Made by a program: the position numbers and the translations under genes. Shown here in pieces: positions 1-11,800 of a DNA stretch of 20,768 bases. The stretch is from Conidiobolus incongruus B7586 (taxonomy: Eukaryota; Entomophthoromycota; Entomophthoromycetes; Entomophthorales; Conidiobolaceae). The stretch's first letter is position 1. Every line of letters starts with the position of its first letter. The stretch is from the NCBI GenBank assembly GCA_000697335.1, contig JNEM01009445.1, forward strand, positions 1 to 20,768, read 5' to 3'. The notes beneath the pieces are model-generated. The model was not told where the DNA came from. It did no database searches and saw nothing but the letters and a program-made list of their open reading frames with translations.

Positions 1-85
1 TTATTTGATAATAAATAAATATATTTAAATATATTTAGTAAATTATTAGCAAAAATATTAACCTTTAATGTTTAATTAAAAAAAG

Positions 86-106
86 TTATAAATTTATGGG
101 TTTTTG
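86..106 (+). repeat. Left terminal inverted repeat of the Tc1-like element
   Basis: Twenty-one bases that reappear as the reverse complement at 1243-1263 with one G/A mismatch at position 98. The match stops outside position 86, which marks the element end. The recognisable transposase frame begins almost at the inner edge. Confidence 0.75.
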
Positions 107-1229
107 AGATAAGGGGATATATTTAACAAAATATAACCATATCTTTTTTCTCTTTTTGCTATTATTTTATATAATATTTTATAAATATATTAAATTTTTT
201 TATTAATATCATTATACCTAAATCCCTCTTTAAAAAAATCTATTTGTATATCAATCAACTTTATAAAAAAGATAAATTAACTTATAATATTATTAGAATT
301 ACTAGTGTTAACTAGTTTACTATAGTTAAAGCTATTAAGAATAACAATAAAAACATATTTAAACTTAAATTTAAATATGTTAAAATTATAGATAAATATG
401 ATAAAAAGTATATCTATAGGTTAATTAATATAAGTAAATATAGTTCTATTATAGAAATATAACAAGAATTATAAAACTATATAAGAATATTAGTTAACAC
501 TAATATTATTATACATACTTTATATTAGCATAGATATTACTTATATTTTAAGAAAAAACACCTTTAATTAAAAAAATCCCATTAAAAAACTAGGTAAATA
601 TTTAAATATTATTATTAATATTAAACTAAAACTTATTAGAATAAGGTTATTTAATTTAATAAAATAAAAATATATTTTAGTAAATTTAATAACAAAACTA
701 GATGTTTTAAAAAAGATATAAAATTATTTTATAACTATTATGTTAATTTTACCTAAAAATATAATAATAGGTTAATTATTATTTAAGGATATATATTGTC
801 TTTAGGTGTAAGATATCTATATAAAGTTAATAGGGGAATTAATATTAAAATGTATTAAAGTATTCTAAATAATAAATTGAAAAAAACCATTGTATAATAT
901 AAGTTAAATAAATCTAATATTATTTTCTAATAAAATAATACTTTTTGTTATACTATAGCTTTTACTACCAAATAACTTAAAAATAACAAGATAATAATTA
1001 TAAAATAGCTTTTTTAACCTTTTAACTTTAACCTAATTAAATATCTTTGGGATTAGTTAAAAAAAGCTATTAAAACTTTCCCTTAACAAAAAATTTAAAT
1101 ATGTTATAAAAATATATTTAAGAAGCATAAAATAAGATTAACCTTTTTTAATATAAGAAGTTAATTGATTTTAAACCTTATAAACTTAAAAAAATTAAAA
1201 AAGTTAAAGTCAGATATATTAAGTTTTAA
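103..1229 (+). pseudogene. Tc1-like DDE transposase relic, saturated with transitions
   Basis: One frame runs from about 103 to about 1150 and shows the family skeleton. The first catalytic block (VIWSD in relatives) is at 646-660 as V-I-stop-F-N. The second (FQQDN) is at 925-939 as F-stop-stop-N-N. The third (PDLNPIEHLWD) is at 1021-1053 as FNFNLIKYLWD. A GVGYLYKVNGG-like stretch is near 805-835. The C-terminal block after about 1150 reads KKLIDF.P..LK..KK and ends in TAA at 1227-1229, about one base out of register. I count about 25 in-frame stops, all TAA or TAG and none TGA, as expected from CAA, CAG and TGG codons. All three catalytic Asp codons read Asn. The gene is dead. The N-terminal helix-turn-helix part (103-330) is too altered to assign residue by residue. 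Confidence 0.85.
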
Positions 1230-1242
1230 TTTTTTTTATCAC

Positions 1243-1263
1243 CAAAAACCTATAAATTTATAA
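1243..1263 (-). repeat. Right terminal inverted repeat of the Tc1-like element
   Basis: Inverted partner of 86-106, matching 20 of 21 bases. It starts 14 nt after the last base of the transposase stop codon, as in compact Tc1-like elements. Confidence 0.75.
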
Positions 1264-3163
1264 TTCATCTTAAGTAAAATTTAAAAATTTATATTTTAAC
1301 CAATTAATAACTAAATATCATCATTAAATAATATATATTATTAATAAATATTATCTTTATAACTTATTTATAAATTTATAAATAATTTTATTAAGTTTAT
1401 GATTGAATTTTGAAGAAATAAAAATATAAACCATTTAATAATTATTATTTAGTTTAAATATAATTAAATTTAAATATAAATATTAAAATCAAAATATTTT
1501 AATAAAAGAATAGTTATAATTGAATATATATATATAGAGTTTGAAATTATTTATTTTCCTATATATTTTATATATAAATAATCTTTCAAAACTTATAATA
1601 TATTTGAAAGATCAGAAATTAAAAAATTTGTCATTTTTTAATTCCTATACTAATATTACAGTACCAATCTCATAAACTAAATATCAAAAATGATTTTAAT
1701 TAACTATTACTTTAAATTTATATAAAATATTTAGAGTTATTGCTAATCAAAATAAAAATTGATTTAAATTGATTTTTAAAAAATAGTTAATTTGAATATT
1801 TTTTTAATTTGATATTTTAAAATAACTTTATTAGTAATTATCAGAATAAAATATATATTTTGATTAATTAAATATAAATAGTAATTTGGTTGGATCTGGG
1901 AAATCTTAGAAATTTAATAATCTTTAAGTCAATATAATTTAATCAAATTTTAAGGTATGATTTAACTGAAAATGAAACCAATTTAGTAGTTTATATAAGT
2001 TTAACATTGATATATTCAGTGCTAAGTAATATTGATTTTGTAAGTCATAGGATATTTTTATTATTGATTTAATATTATAATAATTCTAATAATTTTATAT
2101 TTTAAAGAGAATATATATTTTCATTAATTTAATAATTTCAATCAATCAGTATTGATGAATACATTCTTAGGAGTTGCGAATGTATATATTTGAATAAAAA
2201 ATTGATAACAATACTAAATTTTAATAAATATACTTTGATAATACAATATAGTTCATAGTTTTTATTGATATTATCAATGTATAATAATAAATTTTGGAGC
2301 ATTTTTTATAAAACAAAGGTATTTCATTTGAATTTTAATATACAAACCAGGGTAAATAACAATTTAATATATTGCATAATAGTGTAGATATTCATATATT
2401 ACTTCTATTTAATAATGAGAAGACATTCAAAAATAAAAATTCATTCAAATAAATCTAATTATTATACTAAAAATTTATAATTTCAATTCAAATGAAAATA
2501 TAATTCAATTTAATAATTACATTTTGAAACATGATACAATTAATAATTTTAAGATAAAAAACACTTGTTTTCCCATTGTTCAACCGAATTTCAGTTTCTG
2601 AGAAATAAAATAATTAAACAAAATAAAAAATTTTTTTATCTCAATTTATTTATCAGATAATAAAAATGAATAAGAAAATATTAAAATTAAATTAATTATT
2701 TTGGTATCATGTTTTTAAAACTATTTAATAGTACAATATAACTTCATTTATATACAAAATTTGATATTATTAATTTTAATCTTTGTGTGATAATTATATA
2801 GATTACATTACTAACAGTATGATACATATGATATTTTAATACTAATGATATATATTATATATTATATATTATGGTGGACTTGTAATGTATGAAAGCGGAT
2901 TAACTTATAAGCCATCATAAGACAACAATTAAGATTGTGATTTATTCCTTGTGATTTGAGTGGTGCAGCAAAGGATATTAACTAGCTCATGACTAGGTAA
3001 TTATTATAATCATATCCATTACTATTCATAATTATATTTAAAAATAATGGATATTGAGATGATTTTGGTATGAATTTAATTTAATATCAAGTCATATTAT
3101 AAGTATACTTTGATTAATACTTATGATCACTTTTTTTGATAAGAAAAGCTTTTAGTTATTGAT
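1264..3163. other. AT-rich intergenic DNA, no gene recognised
   Basis: Very AT-rich sequence with stops in all frames. It holds only low-complexity features: a perfect palindrome ATTGATATTATCAAT near 2263, and a TATATATT-type simple repeat at about 2847-2872. A short, less AT-rich patch at 2873-3000 follows and is listed separately. No tRNA, snRNA or protein family was recognised. Confidence 0.6.
2873..3000. other. Compositional island of unknown role
   Basis: About 130 bases with clearly more G and C than the surrounding DNA, lying directly after a TATA-type simple repeat and about 370 bases upstream of the PDHB start. No open frame of useful length, no tRNA box A/B pair and no recognisable snRNA motif. 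It could be a distal promoter element or a small unrecognised RNA gene. Confidence 0.3.
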
Positions 3164-3364
3164 CCAATAGCAGTTGGGGAAAATTCAACATTTTCATTGG
3201 GTAAAAAAGCATCACTCATTTTAATCATTCTAAATTTGTAAATATATGTGTGATTCAATAATGATTACTATAATACTAACTAATAAATAGAAAAAAGTAT
3301 TTTAATTGGTGTGGTTTACTGTTGTACTTGATCTCATTTTAATCAAAAATAACTGACAACAAAA
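3164..3364 (+). promoter_or_regulatory. Probable PDHB promoter and 5' leader with CCAAT boxes
   Basis: A CCAAT box lies at 3164-3168 and an inverted one (ATTGG) at 3305-3309, about 200 and 60 bases before the start codon. CCAAT boxes are bound by the Hap2/3/5 (NF-Y) complex, which in fungi often drives genes for mitochondrial respiration, so the pairing with PDHB is sensible. No clear TATA box is seen. The transcription start is unknown. Confidence 0.45.
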
Positions 3365-4816
3365 ATGCTCTCCAGAACTCTCCGCTCCTCACTCTTAAAG
3401 TCTAACTTACTTAACAGATCCGCTTTCAATGGTGTTCGCTTCAATTCTACTGGTGCTCACCAGGTAAAACCAAATTCGCCACCCATATTCAAAATTTTAC
3501 TGACGTAAAAATTCTTGTGATCTAGATGACCGTTCGTGAAGCTTTGAACGCTGCCCTCGAAGAAGAAATGATTAAGGATGAATCCGTTTTTATCCTTGGA
3601 GAAGAAGTTGCTCAGTACAATGGTGCTTACAAGGTGAGCATTCATCAATTTTGGATCTGACACTGAACGCTGATCATGATTATTTTTGCTGGTATTAGGT
3701 CACCAAAGGTTTATTAGACAAATTCGGTCCTAAGCGTGTTATTGATACCCCTATTACCGAAATGGGTTTTGCCGGTTTAGCCGTTGGTGCCGCTTTAAAC
3801 GGTTTAAAGCCCGTTTGTGAATTCATGACTTTCAACTTTAGTATGCAGGTAAACACCGATACAACTCGAAATCCAACTTTTTTTAGGTACAATATATTTA
3901 CATTTGGTATTTTTTGGAATTTAGGCTATTGATCAAGTTGTTAACTCTGCTGGTAAGACTTTCTACATGTCTGGTGGTATTGTCAAGTGCCCCATCGTTT
4001 TCCGTGGTCCCAACGGTGCTGCCGCTGGTGTTGGCGCCCAACACTCTCAATGTTATGCCGCTTGGTACGGTTCCGTTCCCGGTTTAAAGGTTATCTCCCC
4101 CTACAGTGCTGAAGACTGCAAGGGTCTCTTAAAGGTACCCCAAAAATTTATTAGATAATATTAACAAATTTTCTAATAATTTATTTAGGCCGCTATCCGC
4201 GATCCTAACCCCGTTGTTTTCCTTGAAAACGAATTAATGTATGGTGTTACTTTCCCCATGTCTGAGGAAGCCATGTCTTCCGATTTCGTCTTACCCATTG
4301 GTAAGGCTAAGGTTGAAAGACAAGGTAAAACTTCATTACATATCCTATAGAGTGAGACTTAATATATATATTTTGAATAGGTACTGATGTTACTATTGTT
4401 GCTCACTCTAAGCCCGTTGGCCAGGCTCTTGAAGCTGCTGAAATCCTTGCCAAGGAAGGCATCAACGCTGAAGTAAATTATTACATTTATTAAATTCGGT
4501 ACTGTTGTACTAATGTAATACTTAGGTCATCAACTTGAGATCCATCCGTCCCTTGGATATTGATACCATCATCGAATCCGTCAAGAAGACCAACCACCTC
4601 ATCACCGTCGAAGGAGGCTGGCCCATGTTCGGTGTTGGTTCCGAAATTGCTGCCCAAATCATGGAATCTGAAGCTTTCGACCACTTAGACCACCCCGTCA
4701 CCCGTATCACTGGTGCTGATGTTCCTATGCCTTATGCTAAGAACTTGGAAGAACTTGCACTCCCCACCGTCGATATCATTGTCAAGAACGCTAAACTCCA
4801 ACTCAACAAGAAATAA
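3365..4816 (+). CDS. PDHB: Pyruvate dehydrogenase E1 component subunit beta, mitochondrial (seven exons)
   Basis: Beta subunit of the thiamine-diphosphate-dependent E1 enzyme of the pyruvate dehydrogenase complex, acting in the mitochondrial matrix. Exons are 3365-3463, 3526-3633, 3699-3848, 3925-4134, 4189-4324, 4381-4472 and 4526-4816, which join in frame into 361 codons, the usual family length. All six introns are GT..AG and 53-76 nt long. Residues 1-33 are an Arg/Ser/Leu-rich presequence with an R-F/N-S-T processing-like site. Conserved landmarks are [19 protein letters not shown] with the cofactor Glu at about residue 90, [25 protein letters not shown] with the active-site His at about 159, LENELMYGV, and [11 protein letters not shown] near the C-terminus. 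The ATG at 3365 is chosen because it alone gives the presequence; the next one, at 3526, would yield only the mature part. Identity is essentially certain from family knowledge. Confidence 0.97.
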
Positions 4817-4840
4817 TTTTTTAACCAAAAATCATAACAT

Positions 4841-4846
4841 AATAAA
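4841..4846 (+). terminator. Polyadenylation signal AATAAA of PDHB
   Basis: An exact AATAAA lies 25 bases after the PDHB stop codon. In DNA this AT-rich the hexamer is common by chance, so position is the main support. Confidence 0.45.
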
Positions 4847-7592
4847 TTAAATGTCAATACTTGATTCATTTTATAAATTATTTTTTAGGTAGAAATTGCT
4901 GATTTGCAGATATGATGGTAGTTATAATTTTAAATAAACTTGAACAATCATTTATTCATAATTTTATTAAACAGAACAAATTTATTACTAATATTTAATA
5001 TTTTATCAAATTTAGTTTCCTGATAGGATTATTATTTATAATTTGATTTATTTAAAAATAATAAATCAAATACTATTTATTAAAAGTTAGTAAATTTATG
5101 ATGCTATTCATAAAAAAATTTTTATTAATTTAATATTATGAAAATTAAAATTTATATTAGATTTATCATAATAACATGATTAAAAGAATTTGTTTTATAT
5201 AAACAATGAATATATTGTATATAATGATATTAAATAAGATAATAAGAATTTTGAATTATTAAAATTTATTGGAATTGCAAATTGAAATTCTAATTATAAT
5301 ATTAAATTTAACAAAAAATATCAGTTTGTTAAATTTAATGTTTAATCTTAATAATTTTTTTAAAAAAATCTACTGTTATTATTATTATTATTAATATTGT
5401 TATTGTTATAATGATATTATATATTAATGATATTGGAAATTTTACTTACCTTAATAATATTAATTATTAAAATTATATATTTTGATAAAAAAATTGATTT
5501 TATAAGACTGATTATAATTATTATGGATTATTATTGAATTATTGAATAATTAGTATTTACATAATATAACTTTACTATAAACTTAATAATATAATAATAT
5601 GCTATCATTCATTTTTAATTACTTAATTCACCAATAATCAAAAATATTATTATTAATAATTTATATAATCAATCTAATTCATAATATTAAGATGTTTTTC
5701 TTTTTAATATTTGATAAATTTTAAATTATCCTCTTATAATAAATAATAATCTTTATTAAGGTATTTTGTTTTATTATAAAATATTATATATTATTAAAAA
5801 TAGCAAAATTTAATATTTAATGATTTGATTCTATTCATTTATTTTATATCTATTTTAAAATATTTATGAAAAAGATAAAAATCAAATAATATCCTAAAAT
5901 TATAAAATCACTAATTAAGAAAAAGGATTATTAATATGAATTATATCAAGATTTCATCTATGATTAAAAAAATTTGCTAATAATTTTAATATACTATATA
6001 TTAAAAGATTCTCATTAATAAAAAATTATAATTATAATTTAAAATATTAATAAATTAATCAAAATATAAATATACAACAGCTAATAATTTTTATGTTTAT
6101 ATGTATATATATAAGATTTTATAACAAACTACAATAGAATAAATATTAAATAATTTGAAGAATTGAAACCAAGCATCTATTTGCATTTTTAATATAATAC
6201 CCAAAGCTACACCAAATATCAATTTTTCAATTACTTAAAACGTTGTAAATTAAAATATGGAATCAAAAAGGGGCAGTTAATCATGTTTAAATAAATGTTG
6301 AATACTTTTATCATCTTTTAAGCCAATTTATTATCACAAGTATAATAATGCAATAATAATTATATCATTATACTATTTTAATTCAAATTAATTGAATTTT
6401 CAATGAGTTATTTCGACCCCTATCTCAAAAATTAACAAAGATGCAAGGTTTCGAGTTTGAACTTAATATTTAATAAATTAATGTCTATTTGTTAAAATTG
6501 CATCAAATTTGAATATTTAATATTTGACTAATTTTAAGAATAATTTGAATCGATACCTAATTATAAACTGATTTATTACAAACCCTTTTCAATTATAATT
6601 TTTAGAAATCAATTATGATTATTTTACTGAAATAAAGGTAATATAAAATATATTCAAATAAATTTTATAATTTAAATTATTTAATTAATTTTTCAATTAA
6701 AAAAATTGCAAGATTTTTCACACTTTATTAATTATAATTAATAATAAATTCTTATATCACTAAAGTTATATTTTAATCGAATTCTAAGTCCTTAACAATA
6801 TAATATCTTCACTATTATATCCTTAAATTTATCTTGAAACAGTTTGATGAATCCATTAATTTTAAAAGTTAGAATATAGTATAATATGAATTTTGAGTAA
6901 AAATTTACTCTAAAGAGATCAAATTTATTATACCAATTCACCCAATATTTTTTTATATTGAAAAATTATGCACTAATATAAATTAAAATTAATTGCAAAT
7001 AATAACAAAAATTCACTAATTTATATTAAACTAGATTAACTTATTAAACTCCTTTTATGATAATATTGTTATATAACAATGATAAATACATATTTAATAA
7101 TTGTTTTGAAAATGGAGAATTAATAATAAATTAGTGATTTTTTAAACACCCATACTTTGTATATAAAGATATTAGAATTATATCTTTAGTATTTTCATAT
7201 AGATCAGAATTTATAAAAATTAGAAACTTATCAATCTTTAAATATAAACTATTAGTATATAAAGATTATAATAAAATCAAAAAAATATTATAAATATAAC
7301 ATAGAAATTTTAAATAATAAAATAATTATAATAGTTGAATATAATCCAGTATCTTGTGATTATTTATATTATAATTGTTTTGACAAATAAGTCACTTTAA
7401 AGGTCAACCAATTCATTGATCTTGGGAAATAGTATTTTCAATGTATGTTATTAAAAGATAAACTTAATGAGTTAATAAATGAATATTATTTAATAAAAGA
7501 TATTAATTTGGTTTGGTTTTGTATTCAACAGTAAATACTTTTTAATAAATACAAATTTAATTAATATTATGATAAAAATATGTTCATTTCAG

Positions 7593-7608
7593 TATATATA
7601 TATATATA
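7593..7608. repeat. TA dinucleotide microsatellite
   Basis: Eight uninterrupted TA units, a simple repeat within AT-rich intergenic DNA. Confidence 0.8.
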
Positions 7609-7904
7609 ACATATTATTTTACTTAAAGATATTTCTAGATTTTAAAATTGTTAATTAAATATTTCAATAGATTATTATCAATATTAAATAATAATTTTAA
7701 AATTTTAATAATAGTTAATAAAAATATCTGGTTTGAAATTTCACTGAATAAAATATGAATTTATTGAGAATAATATATCTTTAAAGATATTTTAAACTTC
7801 CCCTATTTTTTTTTTGAAAAAAAAACTATGTGTCAAGGATAAATAAAAAGAAAATTCTTAAAAATCAAATATTTAACAGATCATTAAAAGAAAAATCTAT
7901 ATAG

Positions 7905-8190
7905 TTTAACCATTGTCTGACTGCTCAAACAAAGGTTTATTGTCTAGAGGTCCAAATGTAACGGTTTCAAATAATTGCAACCTCGTAGCTAAATTGGTCA
8001 AAATTCAGCTCAAACCACAACTTAAAGTAGGGACCATTGTATAAACACGAGCGATCCAAATTCAATATTCATAATAAAATAAAAGGATAATGTCTACTTA
8101 ACTGTTAAGTTAGAGTTGTTATAGCAAGAATCAACAACGAATTGTAACAAATTTATTTTTGAATTAGTTGAGACCCGCTAATTTTGTTTT
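7905..8190. other. Compositional island upstream of the giant gene
   Basis: About 285 bases visibly richer in G and C than the surrounding DNA, including an ACCATTGT word near 7910 and again near 8033, and a small inverted repeat ACTTAACTGTTAAGT near 8096. No long open frame on either strand and no known RNA family recognised. It may be a distal regulatory region or an unrecognised noncoding transcript. Confidence 0.3.
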
Positions 8191-8577
8191 AAAATTGTGG
8201 TAAAATAATTTTCGAAAAATTTTTGGAATTTAATATTAATCAAATATTATTATAATTTAATATAAAAATTTTTATGATAATAAAAATGGTTAAGTAATTA
8301 ATATTAATTCAATGTTTAATATTAATAATTTTAAGTTTAATCCCATCCAAATAAAAATAATAATAAAAATTAAAGTATAATTCTGTTATTATTGGATAAT
8401 AAGGATAATTTAGATATTATTAACAATTTTTTATAAACAATAATAAAATTATTGATATTAATAATATATAATTGAAAATTGTTTACCTATCAATATCATT
8501 ATTCAATAATATCAAAGTATATCAATGATATTTAGACAGATCCTAAACAATATCAAATGGTATCACTGAATAATCAA

Positions 8578-8875
8578 CCAATCGATCCCTTAAAATTATA
8601 CTTCAAAACCCTGAATTCAATTTGTATTAACCTTAAAAAGGCAAATTTATAATTATTTTAAATTGAATATGAGATTTAGGTTTCAAACCGAAAATAAACA
8701 ACTGCCAAATTCGTAACGGATTGAATCACTCTGAACTTTGCAATAATAGCCACAACAATCAAAAAATTCAATATACCCTTTTCTTTTAATTATTGAATTA
8801 TTTTATATAGTATTTAAAAAAATAATAAAAATATAATAGTATAAGGATTGTAAATATATTTGAAATTTATTTCTA
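8578..8875 (+). promoter_or_regulatory. Probable promoter and 5' leader of the giant repeat-protein gene
   Basis: A CCAAT box sits at 8578-8582, and GC content rises from about here to the start codon at 8876. No strong TATA box can be told apart from the general AT-richness. The leader shows no obvious intron. Confidence 0.35.
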
Positions 8876-11800
8876 ATGGATAGCGAATCGTTTGTATCCG
8901 TGGAAATTTTACCTCCTAATTACGAAGCTGTCACGGAGAGGGAAGTACGTCCTCGTGACCTTCCTCCTAACTACGGCCACGAAACACATCTATCCAATTT
9001 GGCTAATCCCGACGATGCGATGAGGGAAGAGAATGTTGTGTTCGACCTCTTCGAAACCATTATGACGAGCTCCCAAATGAATAGTCAGAGGTCCAGCTTG
9101 CACAGGAGCAGTAAGGGCAAAAAGCACAAGAAGAAGCACCACTACTCCAGACCGCAGCAGGATAGCAGGCATCATTCGGACCATTTAAGAATGCCGAGGA
9201 CTGCTCCCAACAGTCCGTTGACCAGATTAGCAGCGCCTCTAAGTCCGCTATTCAATATTCCATCAGCGAAGTTTTTGAAGCGACGATCCATGCTCATATT
9301 TGGGACTGGCGAGAGTTCGGAGCCTTCGTCAGTAACACGAAGCGAACCCAACTCCGTGGAAATATCGAGGGCGAACTCGGACTTGGGGTCATCAGACCCC
9401 AGATTCTATACCGCATCTTCCAATATGAGTCAAGTGGACACCGCTGGTACATCCAACTCTGGGTCGGAAGATGTCAATAACGAAAATTTTCAAATGCCGG
9501 AGACTTCGCAACAAAATAAATCGATTTCAACGACAGAATGCACCAATAGTATAGAAACCAACGAAGACTATGGTGTGCCGAGTACTAGTAACAGTAGTAG
9601 CAAGATGGCAAAGAGGCCGGTATCATTCCTGCACAGTATCCTATCACCCCCAAGGACCCCTAAACTCGAGTTAGATTTGAAAAAACTAATGAAATCCGAA
9701 ACCACCAGTTCAACTTATAACAACACTTCTGAATCCTTGAATTCTCACTTAAACCATCCTTTAGAAAATGGCAACGATGAAGATTCAAGTGACAATTTAT
9801 CTGGAGGATACCCTAACACTTCAACATACCAAAATGGTTTCAATACCCGACATCCAATAGAATCTCGAGTAATCCAACACCAACAACTGACGAAAGTCAT
9901 GTCGGAAGAATTTATTGTACATGATCAGAGTTGGTCAGGAGACAGTGCATTTATTGACGATTTGAAGGATGACGAAATGATAATGATGGATCAGGGTTTA
10001 AATCAAAATTTGGGTGAGACAGTTATTGATCAGGGTTTAGATATAGAAGAATATGTAGAGCACGTGAGTCCACGTGAACTTAACAAGACTCTCGAATCCG
10101 ACTATGAAGACGATAACAAAGGTCCAAATAACTTTAACCAACTGTTAGAATCCCACGAAACGAGTTACATATCGACAACTTCCAACCTTGAAGATATTGA
10201 TCCAATCACAGAAACTCCAATTCCAATTCAAGCCGAGGATGATGACTTTACAACCTCCAAAGAATCTCACCAGTATTACGATACTCCACCATCGTCTTCA
10301 AATGCTTCAATTTTGAAAGAAATTCAAGAAATTGACGCTCTTATAGACGAAGCCAGTAAGTTCGAAGAGTCTATATATAACGAAAGATCCATGAAATCAT
10401 CAGTAACGAGTCTTACCAAACATTTTGAAAATACAGTCGAAGTTGAATGGAGTGGCGATAAGACTAACGAAGATTCCAATTTAGATGAAATATTATCCAA
10501 ACTACCGATGGGAAGTGAAACAATTGATGATATTAAAATAGTTAAAGAACCATCAGTTGAAAACCTCGAGATTAATCTTGAATCTATATCGTTAACTAAC
10601 AATTTAACCAATACTCCACAACGGGATAAATCTTTAGAAAACAATTGTAACGAATTAGAATACAATCAAAATATCCAATCACTAGCTATAACAATAGAAA
10701 ACACTAATGAAATTACAAATTCAACACAAGATACAGTTATGAATGACAGATCTATTGAAATAATATCAAAATCTTCCAATTCATCTAAAGATAACAATAA
10801 TGCAAAACCATCACCAATACCTAACCGTAATCTCAATTCTTTTATCCATTCCACCGTTATTAACTTGAATTTAGAAAATATATCAGAACCCGACAAATCC
10901 CTAGAAAATTGTATAATGGGTCAAGAAATTTGTAAAAGTTCCCAACTTCAAGGTAAATAACACTATAAGCTAATTAAATTTCCAGCTGATTTTGATAAAA
11001 CCAGACAACAATACCAATCAAGGTCATATTCAAATCACAAACGACCCAGATGATTATGAAACTCTTGAAACTTTACGCAACATTTTAAAAAATTCTTTGC
11101 AAGTGCCCAATAATTCCAAAAAATGTAGGAAATCTTTTTTAGTTTTAGATGACCGCCATAATGGAAAATCCAAGAGGAGAAGACACACCGTAGCTGGAAA
11201 TACGTTAAGGACTAGGGGAAGAAAATCGAAATGTAAATTTAATAGAATTATATATAATAATTTATTAATTTTTTTGTAGCTGATGGTGACTTTAAGACTT
11301 CTAAAAAATCTCAAACTACAAGCACATCCAACAATACCAACTTCAGTGGATTCCAAACTCTACAAAATCCAGAATTTGACAAAATATTCGGCAAGGGTCA
11401 AAGTCTCAAAGTACGTATTAGAGAATCCAAAGACTTTATATCAAAACTTATGAAGACTCTGCTGAATGTGGAAGCACTCGAACAGATCAAGAAGATGGTA
11501 GTAATTGACGGGAATCCGAGTGCGAGCAACGATTACTATTACTTTAGAGAAATTCTAAACATTCTGACGCATATCGTTCAAAATAATGTGAGTGCGGATA
11601 GATACTTCGAAGCGATGCACCTGATCTCGAATACTGAGAAGAAAAATGAGGAGAAGCTCTGCCAGAACTGTAATCAAAATATTGGTAAGGCCAAGGTTGC
11701 AGCTGTAGTACCTACTCCAATCAAATTTGGACTGAAGCGCATTGGTAAATCGCTGCCGAGTATTCCCGATAAGTTAGAGGAGGAGAGAGAGTCTGACGAT

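Larger units (their letters stand above)
86..1263 (+). mobile_element. Decayed Tc1/mariner-like DNA transposon with terminal inverted repeats
   Basis: A DNA transposon of about 1.18 kb. Its ends, 86-106 and 1243-1263, are inverted copies matching at 20 of 21 positions, the one difference being a G/A transition. Both ends hold TA, the target duplicated by Tc1 elements. Between them lies a transposase relic that fills almost the whole element, with its stop only 13 nt before the right repeat, so this is a compact single-gene element. All three DDE-motif landmarks of the Tc1 family can be recognised in one frame. I see no second element nested inside it. The family call is firm, while the exact boundaries could be off by a few bases because the flanks are equally AT-rich. 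Confidence 0.85.
4850..8577. other. Long AT-rich intergenic region, no gene recognised
   Basis: About 3.7 kb of extremely AT-rich DNA with no open frame, tRNA or transposase landmark that I can recognise. Simple repeats occur, for example a TTA run near 5374-5393 and a TA run at 7593-7608. A less AT-rich patch at about 7905-8190 is listed separately. Some of this may be transposon relic too eroded to name. Confidence 0.6.

Noticed and set aside
1-1263. An LTR retrotransposon origin for the mutated element
   Set aside because: The FQQDN-like block followed by a PDLNPIEHLWD-like block, the 1.2-kb length and the short inverted ends are those of Tc1 transposons. No reverse transcriptase motif or long direct terminal repeat is seen.
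5340-5420. TTA trinucleotide run as a possible CRISPR-like or satellite array
   Set aside because: A short simple repeat with no spacers or longer period; ordinary microsatellite in AT-rich DNA.
10953-10985. A 33-nt intron using the first AG after the donor
   Set aside because: It is shorter than every other intron in the window and puts the downstream sequence out of frame, ending soon in a stop. The AG at 11004 gives a 52-nt intron and the correct frame.
10992-11279. A separate 95-codon gene between the two large frames
   Set aside because: It has no ATG at its start, runs through a good donor at 11233 into AT-rich DNA, and fits perfectly as the middle exon of the giant gene with matching phases on both sides.
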